From: Electrothrix marina
GTDB lineage: Bacteria > Desulfobacterota > Desulfobulbia > Desulfobulbales > Desulfobulbaceae
Reading direction: 5' to 3'
NCBI GenBank assembly: GCA_965549605.1
Contig: CBEVHG010000001.1
Coordinates: forward strand, 25,332 to 89,331
Length of the DNA stretch: 64,000 nucleotides
Position numbers and translations under genes: made by a program. The notes below the pieces were generated by a model. That model saw only the letters and a program-made list of their open reading frames with translations. It was not told the DNA's origin and ran no database searches. Shown here piece after piece: positions 34,578 through 42,725 of the stretch (position 1 is the first letter of the stretch; every line of letters begins with the position of its first letter).

Positions 34578-35042
34578 ATGTATTTACATATTATCATCCC
34601 GGCTGCTGCTGTTCTTCTTTATTTCAGCATGCTGCCTTTTTCGGCGGCCCATGCCCTTGCCGAGCACATTGACAGCAAAACGAGCGGAAACTATTGCACA
34701 ATTCCCTTGCCGAATCCGGAACACCTCTCCGAGGATGAGAAAGAATGGTTTACAACCTTTCAGGAAGGCACCTTCTATGTTCAGGGCTGGAAGGAAATCA
34801 CTTCGAAAATTCTTGAAAAGATACAACAGGAAAACAAGAAGGAGGAGCTGCAACGTTCCTTGAATTACCTCGGAATACGGATAGGTTGCGAGTGGAGCAA
34901 GAATAACGATGTCAGGAAAATCGATACTGATATGCTGGAGCAATGGGGCACTGAGCTGCAAAAAATAGCGGAGGAAAAGCCGGAGAAGCTGCCGGTGGTG
35001 ATTGCGGATATCCGGCAAAAGGTGTTTAAGCTGGTGGAATAG
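34578..35042 (+). CDS. Exported hypothetical protein
   Basis: 154 residues, ATG with GCGGAGG upstream. A signal peptide ('IIIPAAAVLLYFSMLPFSAA', cleaved near AHA-LAE) predicts periplasmic location. The mature part is charged and mostly helical ('LSEDEKEWFTTFQEGTFYV', 'ILEKIQQENKKEELQRSLNY', 'EKLPVVIADIRQKVFKLVE') with two cysteines that could form a disulfide. Family not recognised. Confidence 0.65.
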   Translation: MYLHIIIPAAAVLLYFSMLPFSAAHALAEHIDSKTSGNYCTIPLPNPEHLSEDEKEWFTTFQEGTFYVQGWKEITSKILEKIQQENKKEELQRSLNYLGIRIGCEWSKNNDVRKIDTDMLEQWGTELQKIAEEKPEKLPVVIADIRQKVFKLVE

Positions 35043-35140
35043 CTGCGGCACAGCTTCAAAAAAACTGCCGGCATTTTCTTTTTCTACACGAAAATCTACA
35101 AAAAAGATGAAAATGCTTCATCAAACATGGTACATATAAT

Positions 35141-36052
35141 TTGATCGAAAAACAGCAGGAAAATAAATTGGTGGACAAACTCGGCTCTCCGCTGACACTG
35201 ACCGCGCACACAGAGCGGTCAGCGGAAAGAGACCAGGAAGACAGCGATTTTATTCCCGTCATTATTAAACGAAATGATGAAGGTGCCCGGCATCCTGATG
35301 ATATCTTGGAAAAAGCCATTACTGAAGGCCTGGAGCAGATTCAGCGCCCTTTTCTCTCCTTGGCTCTTTCTTCTGTAGCGGCCGCTCTCATTCTCAGTTT
35401 TTCCGTCATGGCGGCTGCTGTCATGTCCACCCTGATGATTGACCTGCAACAGCCCCTGTTAGCCCGCTTTGCAATGGCCCTTGTCTATCCGCTGGGCTTC
35501 ATCATCTGCATCATGAGCGGGACAGAACTCTTTACCGAACATACGGCGACAGCAGTCTATCCTGTTCTTGAAGGCAAGGCGGACCGCCTCCAGCTGCTGC
35601 GGCTCTGGGTGATTGTTTTTTTTGGGAATATGCTTGGCGCCGTTGTTGGTGCGCTTCTCCTTGCCGGGACAGACCAAGTGGTTCAGGCGGAGAGGGGGTA
35701 TGTTCATATCGCACATCATCTTGTCGAATACGGCAATCTGTCGCTCCTGTTCAGTGCAGTCCTGGCCGGTTGGCTGATGGCGCTGGGCGGCTGGCTGGTC
35801 CTGGCCGCCACACCGGCTTTAAGCCAGATTATCTGCATCTACATTGTCACCTTTCTTATCGGGGTCGGCGGACTCCACCATTCCATTGCCGGGTCTGTTG
35901 AAATGTTTACCGCACTTCTTATTTCCGATCATTTTTCCCTGCTTCAAGGACTGCGTTTTATCGGTCTCGCCATGCTTGGAAATCTCATCGGCGGCAGTGT
36001 TTTTGTGGCCACCCTCAATTACGGCCATATTCGAAAAACGCAGGAAATTTAG
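35141..36052 (+). CDS. Formate/nitrite transporter (FNT) family channel
   Basis: About 303 residues with a TTG start; GTG at 35171 is an alternative. A charged cytoplasmic N-terminus of ~70 residues is followed by six membrane helices. FNT features: 'YPLGFIICIMSGTELFTEHT', 'WVIVFFGNMLGAVVGAL', 'GWLMALGGWLVLAA', 'FLIGVGGLHHSIAGSVEM' and 'LGNLIGGSVFVATLNYG'. The long N-terminus and 'GTELFTEHT' are closer to the YfdC-like branch than to FocA or NirC. It should conduct a small monovalent anion, but the substrate cannot be fixed from sequence. Confidence 0.85.
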   Translation: MIEKQQENKLVDKLGSPLTLTAHTERSAERDQEDSDFIPVIIKRNDEGARHPDDILEKAITEGLEQIQRPFLSLALSSVAAALILSFSVMAAAVMSTLMIDLQQPLLARFAMALVYPLGFIICIMSGTELFTEHTATAVYPVLEGKADRLQLLRLWVIVFFGNMLGAVVGALLLAGTDQVVQAERGYVHIAHHLVEYGNLSLLFSAVLAGWLMALGGWLVLAATPALSQIICIYIVTFLIGVGGLHHSIAGSVEMFTALLISDHFSLLQGLRFIGLAMLGNLIGGSVFVATLNYGHIRKTQEI

Positions 36053-36160
36053 TAACGATTATAAAAATCAGACCGACCTCGAAACATTTCTCAAAAAAAG
36101 TAATACTTTTTGAGATGGTACACGTTATATTCCCCTTACCGCAGCAGGACGGAGAGAAAC

Positions 36161-36352
36161 ATGGCAGAAATCATTATTGATACCTATCTATGCAGCGGCT
36201 GCGAGACCTGCGCGGAGATGTGCCCGGATGTCTTTCGCATGGATGAAGCTACTGAAAAGGCGGCCTTAGTGAGCGTCTCTCCCCAAATTACCGACGCTGT
36301 TCGGCAGGCAGCGGCTTTTTGCCCGGAAAAATGTATTGAAATTTTAGAATGA
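36161..36352 (+). CDS. Small [4Fe-4S] ferredoxin
   Basis: 63 residues from ATG 36161, which has GGAGAG upstream. Single-cluster ferredoxin of the Desulfovibrio type: 'YLCSGCETCAEMCPDVF' (CxxCxxC...CP) near the N-terminus and the distal 'AAAFCPEKCIEILE'. Small soluble electron carrier; its partners are not indicated by the neighbours. Confidence 0.93.
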   Translation: MAEIIIDTYLCSGCETCAEMCPDVFRMDEATEKAALVSVSPQITDAVRQAAAFCPEKCIEILE

Positions 36353-36552
36353 CTTTTATCGGCATTTCTGCCTATAATCTGTCCGTAATCCTTTTTCCCG
36401 AGCAGCTCATGAGGAATGACCGATCCGACCTCCGGGCCAGAAGAGCACATTGAAGTAATGAGTAATTGCTCGGAATTGCTCATGCAGGCTGCAAACAGCA
36501 GGGTATTTTCTCCGGAAATTCTCAAAAATCCGCAATAACCATCTCATCAAAT

Positions 36553-37638
36553 ATGAATTCATTACTATCCTTTATTCTTGTCCTCGGCGTTCTGATTTTT
36601 GTTCATGAACTCGGGCATTTTCTCCTTGCCAAACTCTTCGGGGTCCGGGTGCTGAAATTCTCCCTTGGCTTCGGCAATAAGCTGATCGGCAAGAAATGGG
36701 GCGACACCGAATACCTCATTTCCGCCTTTCCTCTAGGTGGTTATGTAAAGATGTTCGGTGAACAGCCCGATGAAGAGATCAGCGAAGAAGAGCAGGCTGT
36801 TTCTTTTACCCATAAAACCGTGTGGCAACGTTTCGGTATTGTTGTTGCTGGGCCTCTCTTTAATCTGTTTTTTGCCGTGTTTCTTTTTTGGCTTATGTTT
36901 AACTTTGTCGGTCTGCCGGATTTTATTGAATCAGGCCTTATCGGTAAAGTTTCCCCAGGCTCGGTAGCGGAAAAAGCGGGTTTGAAAGATGGTGATCTCA
37001 TCCTGTCCATTGATGGTCAAGATATCAGCACATGGACCCAGGTTTCTGATTCGATCAGGGATTCAGGAGGCAAGGAAGTCCAAATCGTTGTTCAGCGAAA
37101 GCAGGAAACAATGACCATCGCGGCAACACCGGCTATGGATAAGGTAAAAAATCTCTTTGGCGAAGAGGTTGGTGAACGCTATCTTTTGGGAATCAGTCGC
37201 TCGGAACAGCTGGAGTACAAAAATACCTCCCCGGTTGAAGCGATCAAGTACGCCTTTCTTCAGACCTGGAACCTCATCGTCTTGACCCTGCTGGGAATCG
37301 TCAAAATTATTCAGCAGGTCGTTCCCGCATCTGAGCTCGGCGGACCCATCCGCATTGCGGAGCTCGCCGGCCAGCAATGGGAAGCAGGCCTGATGCAATT
37401 GCTCCATTTTACCGGCTTACTTTCTATTAACTTAGGAATACTCAACCTTCTCCCTATTCCGGTGCTGGACGGTGGGCATCTCGTCTTTCTCGGCATTGAG
37501 GCGGTTCGTGGAAAACCGCTCAGCGATCAGGCCGTGATCTGGGCTCAAAAAGTAGGTATTGCCCTGCTCGGTTCCTTGATGATCTTTGTCTTTTACAATG
37601 ACATTGCTCGACTTGTTCGGCAATGGCTGGCGGCTTGA
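36553..37638 (+). CDS. rseP: Site-2 zinc metalloprotease RseP
   Basis: 361 residues from ATG 36553 ('MNSLLSFILVLGVLIFVHEL'). Intramembrane protease with the zinc motif HELGH in the first membrane helix, a central PDZ domain ('IGKVSPGSVAEKAGLKDGDL') and the second active-site region 'LGILNLLPIPVLDGGHLVF'. It cleaves anti-sigma factors and signal-peptide remnants. The usual neighbours dxr, cdsA and uppS are not adjacent, although ispG and lpxD lie within 5 kb, so the envelope cluster is rearranged. Confidence 0.95.
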   Translation: MNSLLSFILVLGVLIFVHELGHFLLAKLFGVRVLKFSLGFGNKLIGKKWGDTEYLISAFPLGGYVKMFGEQPDEEISEEEQAVSFTHKTVWQRFGIVVAGPLFNLFFAVFLFWLMFNFVGLPDFIESGLIGKVSPGSVAEKAGLKDGDLILSIDGQDISTWTQVSDSIRDSGGKEVQIVVQRKQETMTIAATPAMDKVKNLFGEEVGERYLLGISRSEQLEYKNTSPVEAIKYAFLQTWNLIVLTLLGIVKIIQQVVPASELGGPIRIAELAGQQWEAGLMQLLHFTGLLSINLGILNLLPIPVLDGGHLVFLGIEAVRGKPLSDQAVIWAQKVGIALLGSLMIFVFYNDIARLVRQWLAA

Positions 37639-37688
37639 ACCGTGCTTTTTTAGTCCATGATATTATCCCATGATACCGAGTAAACACA

Positions 37689-38405
37689 GTGGCTGACAGT
37701 CCCATTATACTTTCCATTGAAACCGCTACCGGCTGCGGCAGTGTAGCCCTGACCAAGGGCGGCATGAATAACGGCAAGCTCCTTGCCGAGGCCACAGCTC
37801 AACCGGAGGTCACCCATTCTCGACGCCTCCTCGGTTCTGTGGATTGGGCTATGCAGGCAGCAGGGGTGAGCTGGGAGGAGCTGGACGGGGTCGCCATCAG
37901 TCTCGGTCCTGGCTCATTCACGGGATTGCGGATCGGCATGGCTGCGGCCAAAGGCATTGTCTTTGCCGCCCAAAAACCGCTTATCGGTGTGCAGACTCTG
38001 GATGCCATCGCCCTTTCCTGCCCGGTCATTGATCGTCCGCTCTGGTGTCTCCTTGATGCCCGGAAACAGGAGGTCTACGCAGCTTGCTACCGGACAGGCC
38101 CCTCTGGTCTGCCCGAGCAGTGCAGCCCGGTTGAGGCCATTCGTCCAGAAAGACTGCTTGAGCGGATTAAAGGCCCCGCACTTCTTGCCGGACCAGGCCT
38201 GAACGAATATCATGATCTCTTTGCAGAAAAAGAAGGCCTGCAACTCATTCCTCCTGCCTTGAGCAGCCCGAGTGCGGTGCGAATTGGGTTCCTGGCTGCT
38301 GAGCAGCTCATCTGTGGGGAAACCCAGGATCCGGCAACCATTGCTCCCATGTATGTTCGGGCCTCAGAGGCAGAGGTGAATCTGCAAAAAAAGAACGCTG
38401 CGTAG
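37689..38405 (+). CDS. tsaB: tRNA t6A modification protein TsaB
   Basis: 238 residues, GTG start. Inactive ASKHA-fold partner of TsaD in threonylcarbamoyl-adenosine formation: 'IILSIETATGCGSVAL', 'EVTHSRRLLGSVDWAMQAAG', 'GVAISLGPGSFTGLRIGMA', 'CLLDARKQEVYAACY', 'TIAPMYVRASEAEVN'. About 50 bp after rseP. Confidence 0.93.
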   Translation: MADSPIILSIETATGCGSVALTKGGMNNGKLLAEATAQPEVTHSRRLLGSVDWAMQAAGVSWEELDGVAISLGPGSFTGLRIGMAAAKGIVFAAQKPLIGVQTLDAIALSCPVIDRPLWCLLDARKQEVYAACYRTGPSGLPEQCSPVEAIRPERLLERIKGPALLAGPGLNEYHDLFAEKEGLQLIPPALSSPSAVRIGFLAAEQLICGETQDPATIAPMYVRASEAEVNLQKKNAA

Positions 38406-38473
38406 CGCAGCTTCCCAGTTCTCCTCAGGCAATTCTCCCTTTCCTTTGTCACTATGATGTAAGGAGGTTTCAC

Positions 38474-39070
38474 ATGGCACAACCTGCAATAACCGGCCCC
38501 TCTGTTTTTACCTATAAGGATTATCTCGGCTGGCCGGAAGAGGAACACTGGGAGTTGATTGACGGGGTTCCCTGGAATATGTCGCCTGCGCCGGGAACCA
38601 CCCATCAGCGCATGGTCCGGGAACTTGCTGTTGCTCTTTATGCGGCCTTGGCAGACAGCCCCTGTGAACTTTTCCTTTCACCCTTTGATGTTCGCCTGCC
38701 GGAAACAACTGCTGAGCAGGCTGAAGACGAGACTGTCCTGACTGTGGTGCAGCCCGACGTAGCTATCGTGTGTGATGCAGACAAGATTGATGCCAAAGGT
38801 TGTCTTGGTCCCCCTGATGTGATGATTGAGGTGCTCTCGCCTTCTAGCGCCTATAGGGACGAGACAGATAAACTTCATCTTTATGAGGCACAGGGTGTCA
38901 AGGAATACTGGATTGTTAATCCTGACGGCGGGTACATAATGGTATACACTCTGGTCGACAAAAAATATGGTAAGCCGGAATACCTTTGGCATGATGATAT
39001 ATTGATCAGCAAGGTGATTGACGGGATTGCTCTTGAACTTGCTCCACTTTTTGCCCGTATACAATCATAG
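38474..39070 (+). CDS. Uma2 family (DUF820) putative endonuclease
   Basis: 198 residues, ATG with TAAGGAGG upstream. PD-(D/E)xK-fold family abundant in cyanobacteria and filamentous bacteria: 'YLGWPEEEHWELIDGVPWNM', 'PGTTHQRMVRELAVALYAAL', 'VVQPDVAIVCDADKI', 'GPPDVMIEVLSPSSAYRD' (catalytic D..E) and 'HLYEAQGVKEYWIVNPDG'. Function unproven, possibly transposition-derived or toxin-like. Stands alone between tsaB and ispG. Confidence 0.9.
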   Translation: MAQPAITGPSVFTYKDYLGWPEEEHWELIDGVPWNMSPAPGTTHQRMVRELAVALYAALADSPCELFLSPFDVRLPETTAEQAEDETVLTVVQPDVAIVCDADKIDAKGCLGPPDVMIEVLSPSSAYRDETDKLHLYEAQGVKEYWIVNPDGGYIMVYTLVDKKYGKPEYLWHDDILISKVIDGIALELAPLFARIQS

Positions 39071-39141
39071 CAATCATAAGGGCGGCATAACGGCTGCCAG
39101 CCAACACGCTTTTTTCCTCTTCCGCATAATAGCAACCTCCC

Positions 39142-40221
39142 ATGATTCAACGCAAACAGACCAAAAAGATATATATCGGTGACACGCCGGTGGGCGGTGA
39201 TGCCCCGATCACTGTCCAGTCCATGACCAACACCGACACCCGCGATGCGGCAGCCACGGTGCGCCAAATCAAGGGGTTGAAAGAGGCAGGCTGCGAGATC
39301 ATTCGGGTGGCAGTGCCGGATATGGAAGCTGCTCAAGCGATTCGGAGCATCCGGGAACAGATAACCATCCCCTTGATTGCGGATATTCATTTTGATTCCC
39401 GCTTGGCGGTGGCGGCTCTGGAACAGGGGGCGCAGGCCATTCGCATCAATCCGGGCAATCTCGGCGGACCGGATAAACTGGCTCGGGTGGTGGATGCGGC
39501 CAAGAGGCATAAAGCTCCCATTCGGGTGGGTGTTAATTCTGGATCCATTGAAAAAGATCTGCTGGCAAAATACGGCTATCCGACCCCGGAAAACTGTCAG
39601 GCCCTTATTGAAAGCGCTTTGAATAATGTGGCAGCCATTGAAAAATTGGGTTTTGATGAGATCAAAATATCCATCAAATCTTCTGATACCCTGACTACGG
39701 TGGCCGGATATCGAGAGTTGTCCCGGCGTACCGATTATCCCCTCCATATCGGGGTAACCGAGGCGGGTGGCCTGATTGCCGGGACAGTCAAATCCAGCGT
39801 GGCCTTGGGCATTCTCCTTTTTGAGGGTATCGGCGACACCTTCCGCATCTCCCTGACCCGCGATCCGGTGGAAGAGATACGGGTGGGCTTTGAATTACTC
39901 CGCTCCCTGCGTATCCGGGAACGTGGGCCAGAGCTGATTTCCTGCCCCACCTGCGGGCGCACTCGGATTGATCTTTTTTCCTTGGCTGAAGAAGTGGAGC
40001 GGGTTCTTCAGACCATGCAGTCCAATCTGAAGGTTGCGGTGATGGGTTGCGTGGTTAACGGGCCGGGTGAGGCCAAAGAGGCGGATATCGGCATTGCCGG
40101 GGGGCATGGCACCGGGATTATCTTTAAGAAAGGGGAAATATTCAAAAAGTTGCCCGAAGCGGAGCTGCTGCCTGCGTTTTTGAAGGAATTGCGGAAGATG
40201 GATACAGAGGCTCAGTTATGA
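39142..40221 (+). CDS. ispG: 4-Hydroxy-3-methylbut-2-enyl diphosphate synthase IspG
   Basis: 359 residues. MEP-pathway [4Fe-4S] enzyme converting MEcPP to HMBPP: 'PITVQSMTNTDTRDAAAT', 'PLIADIHFDSRLAVAAL', 'RINPGNLGG', 'VGVNSGSIEKDLLAKYG', the cluster region 'ELISCPTCGRTRIDLFSLA' and 'VAVMGCVVNGPGEAKEADIG'. Bacterial short form without the extra plant or chlamydial domain. Its 3' end overlaps the next gene by 4 nt (ATGA). Confidence 0.97.
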   Translation: MIQRKQTKKIYIGDTPVGGDAPITVQSMTNTDTRDAAATVRQIKGLKEAGCEIIRVAVPDMEAAQAIRSIREQITIPLIADIHFDSRLAVAALEQGAQAIRINPGNLGGPDKLARVVDAAKRHKAPIRVGVNSGSIEKDLLAKYGYPTPENCQALIESALNNVAAIEKLGFDEIKISIKSSDTLTTVAGYRELSRRTDYPLHIGVTEAGGLIAGTVKSSVALGILLFEGIGDTFRISLTRDPVEEIRVGFELLRSLRIRERGPELISCPTCGRTRIDLFSLAEEVERVLQTMQSNLKVAVMGCVVNGPGEAKEADIGIAGGHGTGIIFKKGEIFKKLPEAELLPAFLKELRKMDTEAQL

Positions 40222-41393
40222 TAACCATAGGCATAGAACACCTCGTAGCAAATCCCCCAACCTCCTTCGCAGGAAAACGCCTCGCCCTACTCTGCAATCA
40301 AGCCTCCACAGACCGCCATTTCCGCCACAGCCGCGACCTGATCATGCAGGCCTTTCCCGGCCAGCTGACCTGCCTGTTTTCTCCGCAACACGGTTTTTTC
40401 AGTGAAAAACAGGATAACATGATCGAATCCGGCAATGCCACAGATGCAGCCAGCGGGTTACCGGTCTTTTCCCTGTACGGAGAAACGAGAAAGCCGACCG
40501 GGGCCATGTTTGACCATTTCGATATCCTGCTTATCGATCTTCAGGATGTGGGCACCAGAGTGTATACCTTTATCTGGACCGTAGTGTACTGCCTCCAGCG
40601 GGCTGCGGAAACCGGAAAAAAGGTGGTCGTACTGGATCGTCCCAATCCGGTGGGTGGTCATATTGTAGAAGGTAATCTACTTAAACGCGAATTTCGTTCC
40701 TTTGTCGGTCTGTATGAAATCCCCATGCGGCACGGCCTTACGATGGGCGAGCTGGCCCTGCTCTGCAACCGGGAAATGGGGATTCATGCCGAGCTTGAGG
40801 TCATCAGGATGCAGGGCTGGCAGCGGGAGATGTTTTTTGCGGACACCGACTTCCCTTGGGTCTTCCCCTCGCCCAATATGCCCGGCCCGCTGACAGCCCT
40901 TGTTTATCCCGGTCAAGTGATCTGGGAAGGAACCAATATCTCTGAAGGACGGGGCACCACCCTGCCTTTTGAGTTAATCGGTGCTCCGTTTATTGATCTG
41001 ACGCAGGTATTGGAAAGCATGTCCAGGCTGAACCTGCCGGGCTGTGTACTCAGACCCCTTGTCTTTGAGCCGACCTCGGGCAAATGGGCCGGACAGCCCT
41101 GTGCGGGCTTTCATCTCCATGTTACAGAACCCCGAGCCTTTCGTTCCTACCGCCTGAGCCTAGCCCTTTTCCAAACCCTGTTCCGCCTGTATCCGGAAGA
41201 ATTCGCCTATAAGCAGCCGCCCTATGAGTACGAGTACGACCTCCTGCCTATGGATCTGATTCTCGGTGACAAGGAACTGCGTAACGCTCTGGAAGAAGGA
41301 GCAGATATTATAGAACTGGAGCGTTCCTGGGAGGAAGAACTCAAGGGCTTCAACGCCTTGCGTCAGTCTGTTTTTCTTTACCCTGCCGGTTAA
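40218..41393 (+). CDS. DUF1343 protein (NamZ-like exo-N-acetylmuramidase family)
   Basis: 391 residues. Matches the DUF1343 family: 'GKRLALLCNQASTDRH', 'CLFSPQHGFFSEKQDNMIES', 'LPVFSLYGETRKPTGAM', 'LLIDLQDVGTRVYTFIWTVV', 'VVLDRPNPVGGHIVEGNLL', 'WVFPSPNMPG' and 'GTNISEGRGTTLPFELIGAP'. Bacillus NamZ of this family releases terminal MurNAc from peptidoglycan fragments. No signal peptide is visible, so it would act in the cytoplasm on recycled muropeptides. Coupled to ispG by a 4-nt overlap. Confidence 0.9.
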   Translation: MITIGIEHLVANPPTSFAGKRLALLCNQASTDRHFRHSRDLIMQAFPGQLTCLFSPQHGFFSEKQDNMIESGNATDAASGLPVFSLYGETRKPTGAMFDHFDILLIDLQDVGTRVYTFIWTVVYCLQRAAETGKKVVVLDRPNPVGGHIVEGNLLKREFRSFVGLYEIPMRHGLTMGELALLCNREMGIHAELEVIRMQGWQREMFFADTDFPWVFPSPNMPGPLTALVYPGQVIWEGTNISEGRGTTLPFELIGAPFIDLTQVLESMSRLNLPGCVLRPLVFEPTSGKWAGQPCAGFHLHVTEPRAFRSYRLSLALFQTLFRLYPEEFAYKQPPYEYEYDLLPMDLILGDKELRNALEEGADIIELERSWEEELKGFNALRQSVFLYPAG

Positions 41394-41469
41394 ATACGCT
41401 ATGCTCCTTCGCATAAGCTCTGTAAGGGATTTTCCAAAAAATAAGTTCCCCGTTTTCGGTACATGTTGC

Positions 41470-41530
41470 AGGGGCAGGCCCCTGTGCCTGCCCGGTATGC
41501 AAGGGCGAACACAGGGGTTCGCCCCTACGG
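41470..41530. repeat. REP-like double-hairpin repeat, copy A
   Basis: Two adjacent palindromes: GGGCAGG/CCTGCCC (41472-41493) and GGGCGAAC/GTTCGCCC (41503-41524), ending GCCCCTACGG. A copy in opposite orientation with clear similarity occurs at 58063-58123. Lies between the DUF1343 gene and lpxD. Confidence 0.8.
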
Positions 41531-41602
41531 CACCCGGCATAACGGGTAAGATATTTCCTGTCACATTCCTAACTTCTTATCCCCCTTTATTAAAAATAAC
41601 AC

Positions 41603-42667
41603 ATGAAAACAGTAACCCTTGACGAATTAGCCGCTCTTGTTAACGGAAAAATCATTGGTAATTCTCAGCTTCGAATTACCAGCCTGAACAGCCTGGATCT
41701 GGCAGAATCAGGACAGCTGACGTTTATCAATTCGATAAAATTGGCAGATAAATTGATCGGAAGCAGGGCCTCCGCCTGTATTGTTCCGAGCAATTATTTA
41801 GAGGCGGATATCCCCTTGCTCCAGGTAGAGAATGTTGATCTGGCCTCGGCACGAATCCATAATTATTTATTGGAAGAAGAATTTCAGGCCACGGGAATTC
41901 ATGATCGGGCCGTTATCGGAGCTGACTGTTTAATCAGTGAGCAGGTCTCCATCGCCGCTTTAGCCGGTATCGGTGATCGGGTCCATATCGGCGATCGCGT
42001 CAAAATTGAATCCGGGGCAATCATCGGTGACGATGTGCAAATCGGTGATGACTGTGTGCTCCATGCCAATTCTGTGGTCGCTTACGGCTGCACCCTTGGC
42101 AAGCGGGTTACCCTGCACCACGGAGCTATGATCGGCAGCGACGGTTTCGGTTTTGCAACAGATCCCCAAACAGGCATCCATGTCAGTAAACCCCAAGTGG
42201 GCACGGTACGGCTAGATGATGATGTACAGATCGGAGCGAATTCCTGCGTGGATCGGGCCGCCTTCGGCACCACCCATATAAAAAGCGGGGTTCGTATTGA
42301 TAATCAGGTCATGGTGGGGCATAATTGTATTATCGGCGAGAATTCCATTCTGGTGGGTCAGTCCGGCATGGCCGGCAGCTCGACCCTGGGTCGTAATGTT
42401 ATTCTGGCGGCACGGGCTGCTGTGGGCGGCCATATCCACCTTGATGACGGAGTTGTTGTGGCTGCTCTGGCCGGTGTGCATAATGACCAGAAAAAAGGTG
42501 CTGTTGTCGGCGGAGTACCTGCAATTGATATCAAAAAATGGGGTCGGGCCGCAGCAGCCTTTGCCCGCCTTCCGGATATGTTCCGTGAAGTGAAACGATT
42601 ACGCAAGGAGCTGGACCGCCTGATAAGCGAGCTGAAACCCTCTGATGATAAAGCGGATCAAAAATAA
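41603..42667 (+). CDS. lpxD: UDP-3-O-acylglucosamine N-acyltransferase LpxD
   Basis: 354 residues. Third step of lipid A synthesis. It has an N-terminal uridine-binding domain ('MKTVTLDELAALVNGKIIG', 'ITSLNSLDLAESGQLTFINS'), then left-handed beta-helix hexapeptide repeats ('IGDRVHIGDRVKIESGAIIG', 'VTLHHGAMIGSDGFGFA', 'SCVDRAAFGTTHIKSGVRI', 'NQVMVGHNCIIGENSI') with the catalytic His in VGHN. Ends with a coiled helical tail. Shows an LPS-bearing outer membrane. Confidence 0.96.
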   Translation: MKTVTLDELAALVNGKIIGNSQLRITSLNSLDLAESGQLTFINSIKLADKLIGSRASACIVPSNYLEADIPLLQVENVDLASARIHNYLLEEEFQATGIHDRAVIGADCLISEQVSIAALAGIGDRVHIGDRVKIESGAIIGDDVQIGDDCVLHANSVVAYGCTLGKRVTLHHGAMIGSDGFGFATDPQTGIHVSKPQVGTVRLDDDVQIGANSCVDRAAFGTTHIKSGVRIDNQVMVGHNCIIGENSILVGQSGMAGSSTLGRNVILAARAAVGGHIHLDDGVVVAALAGVHNDQKKGAVVGGVPAIDIKKWGRAAAAFARLPDMFREVKRLRKELDRLISELKPSDDKADQK

Positions 42668-42725
42668 AAATCAGCCATACCCTCGGGAACGATGACCCGG
42701 CGGCTATGATCTCCTCGAACCTCTG

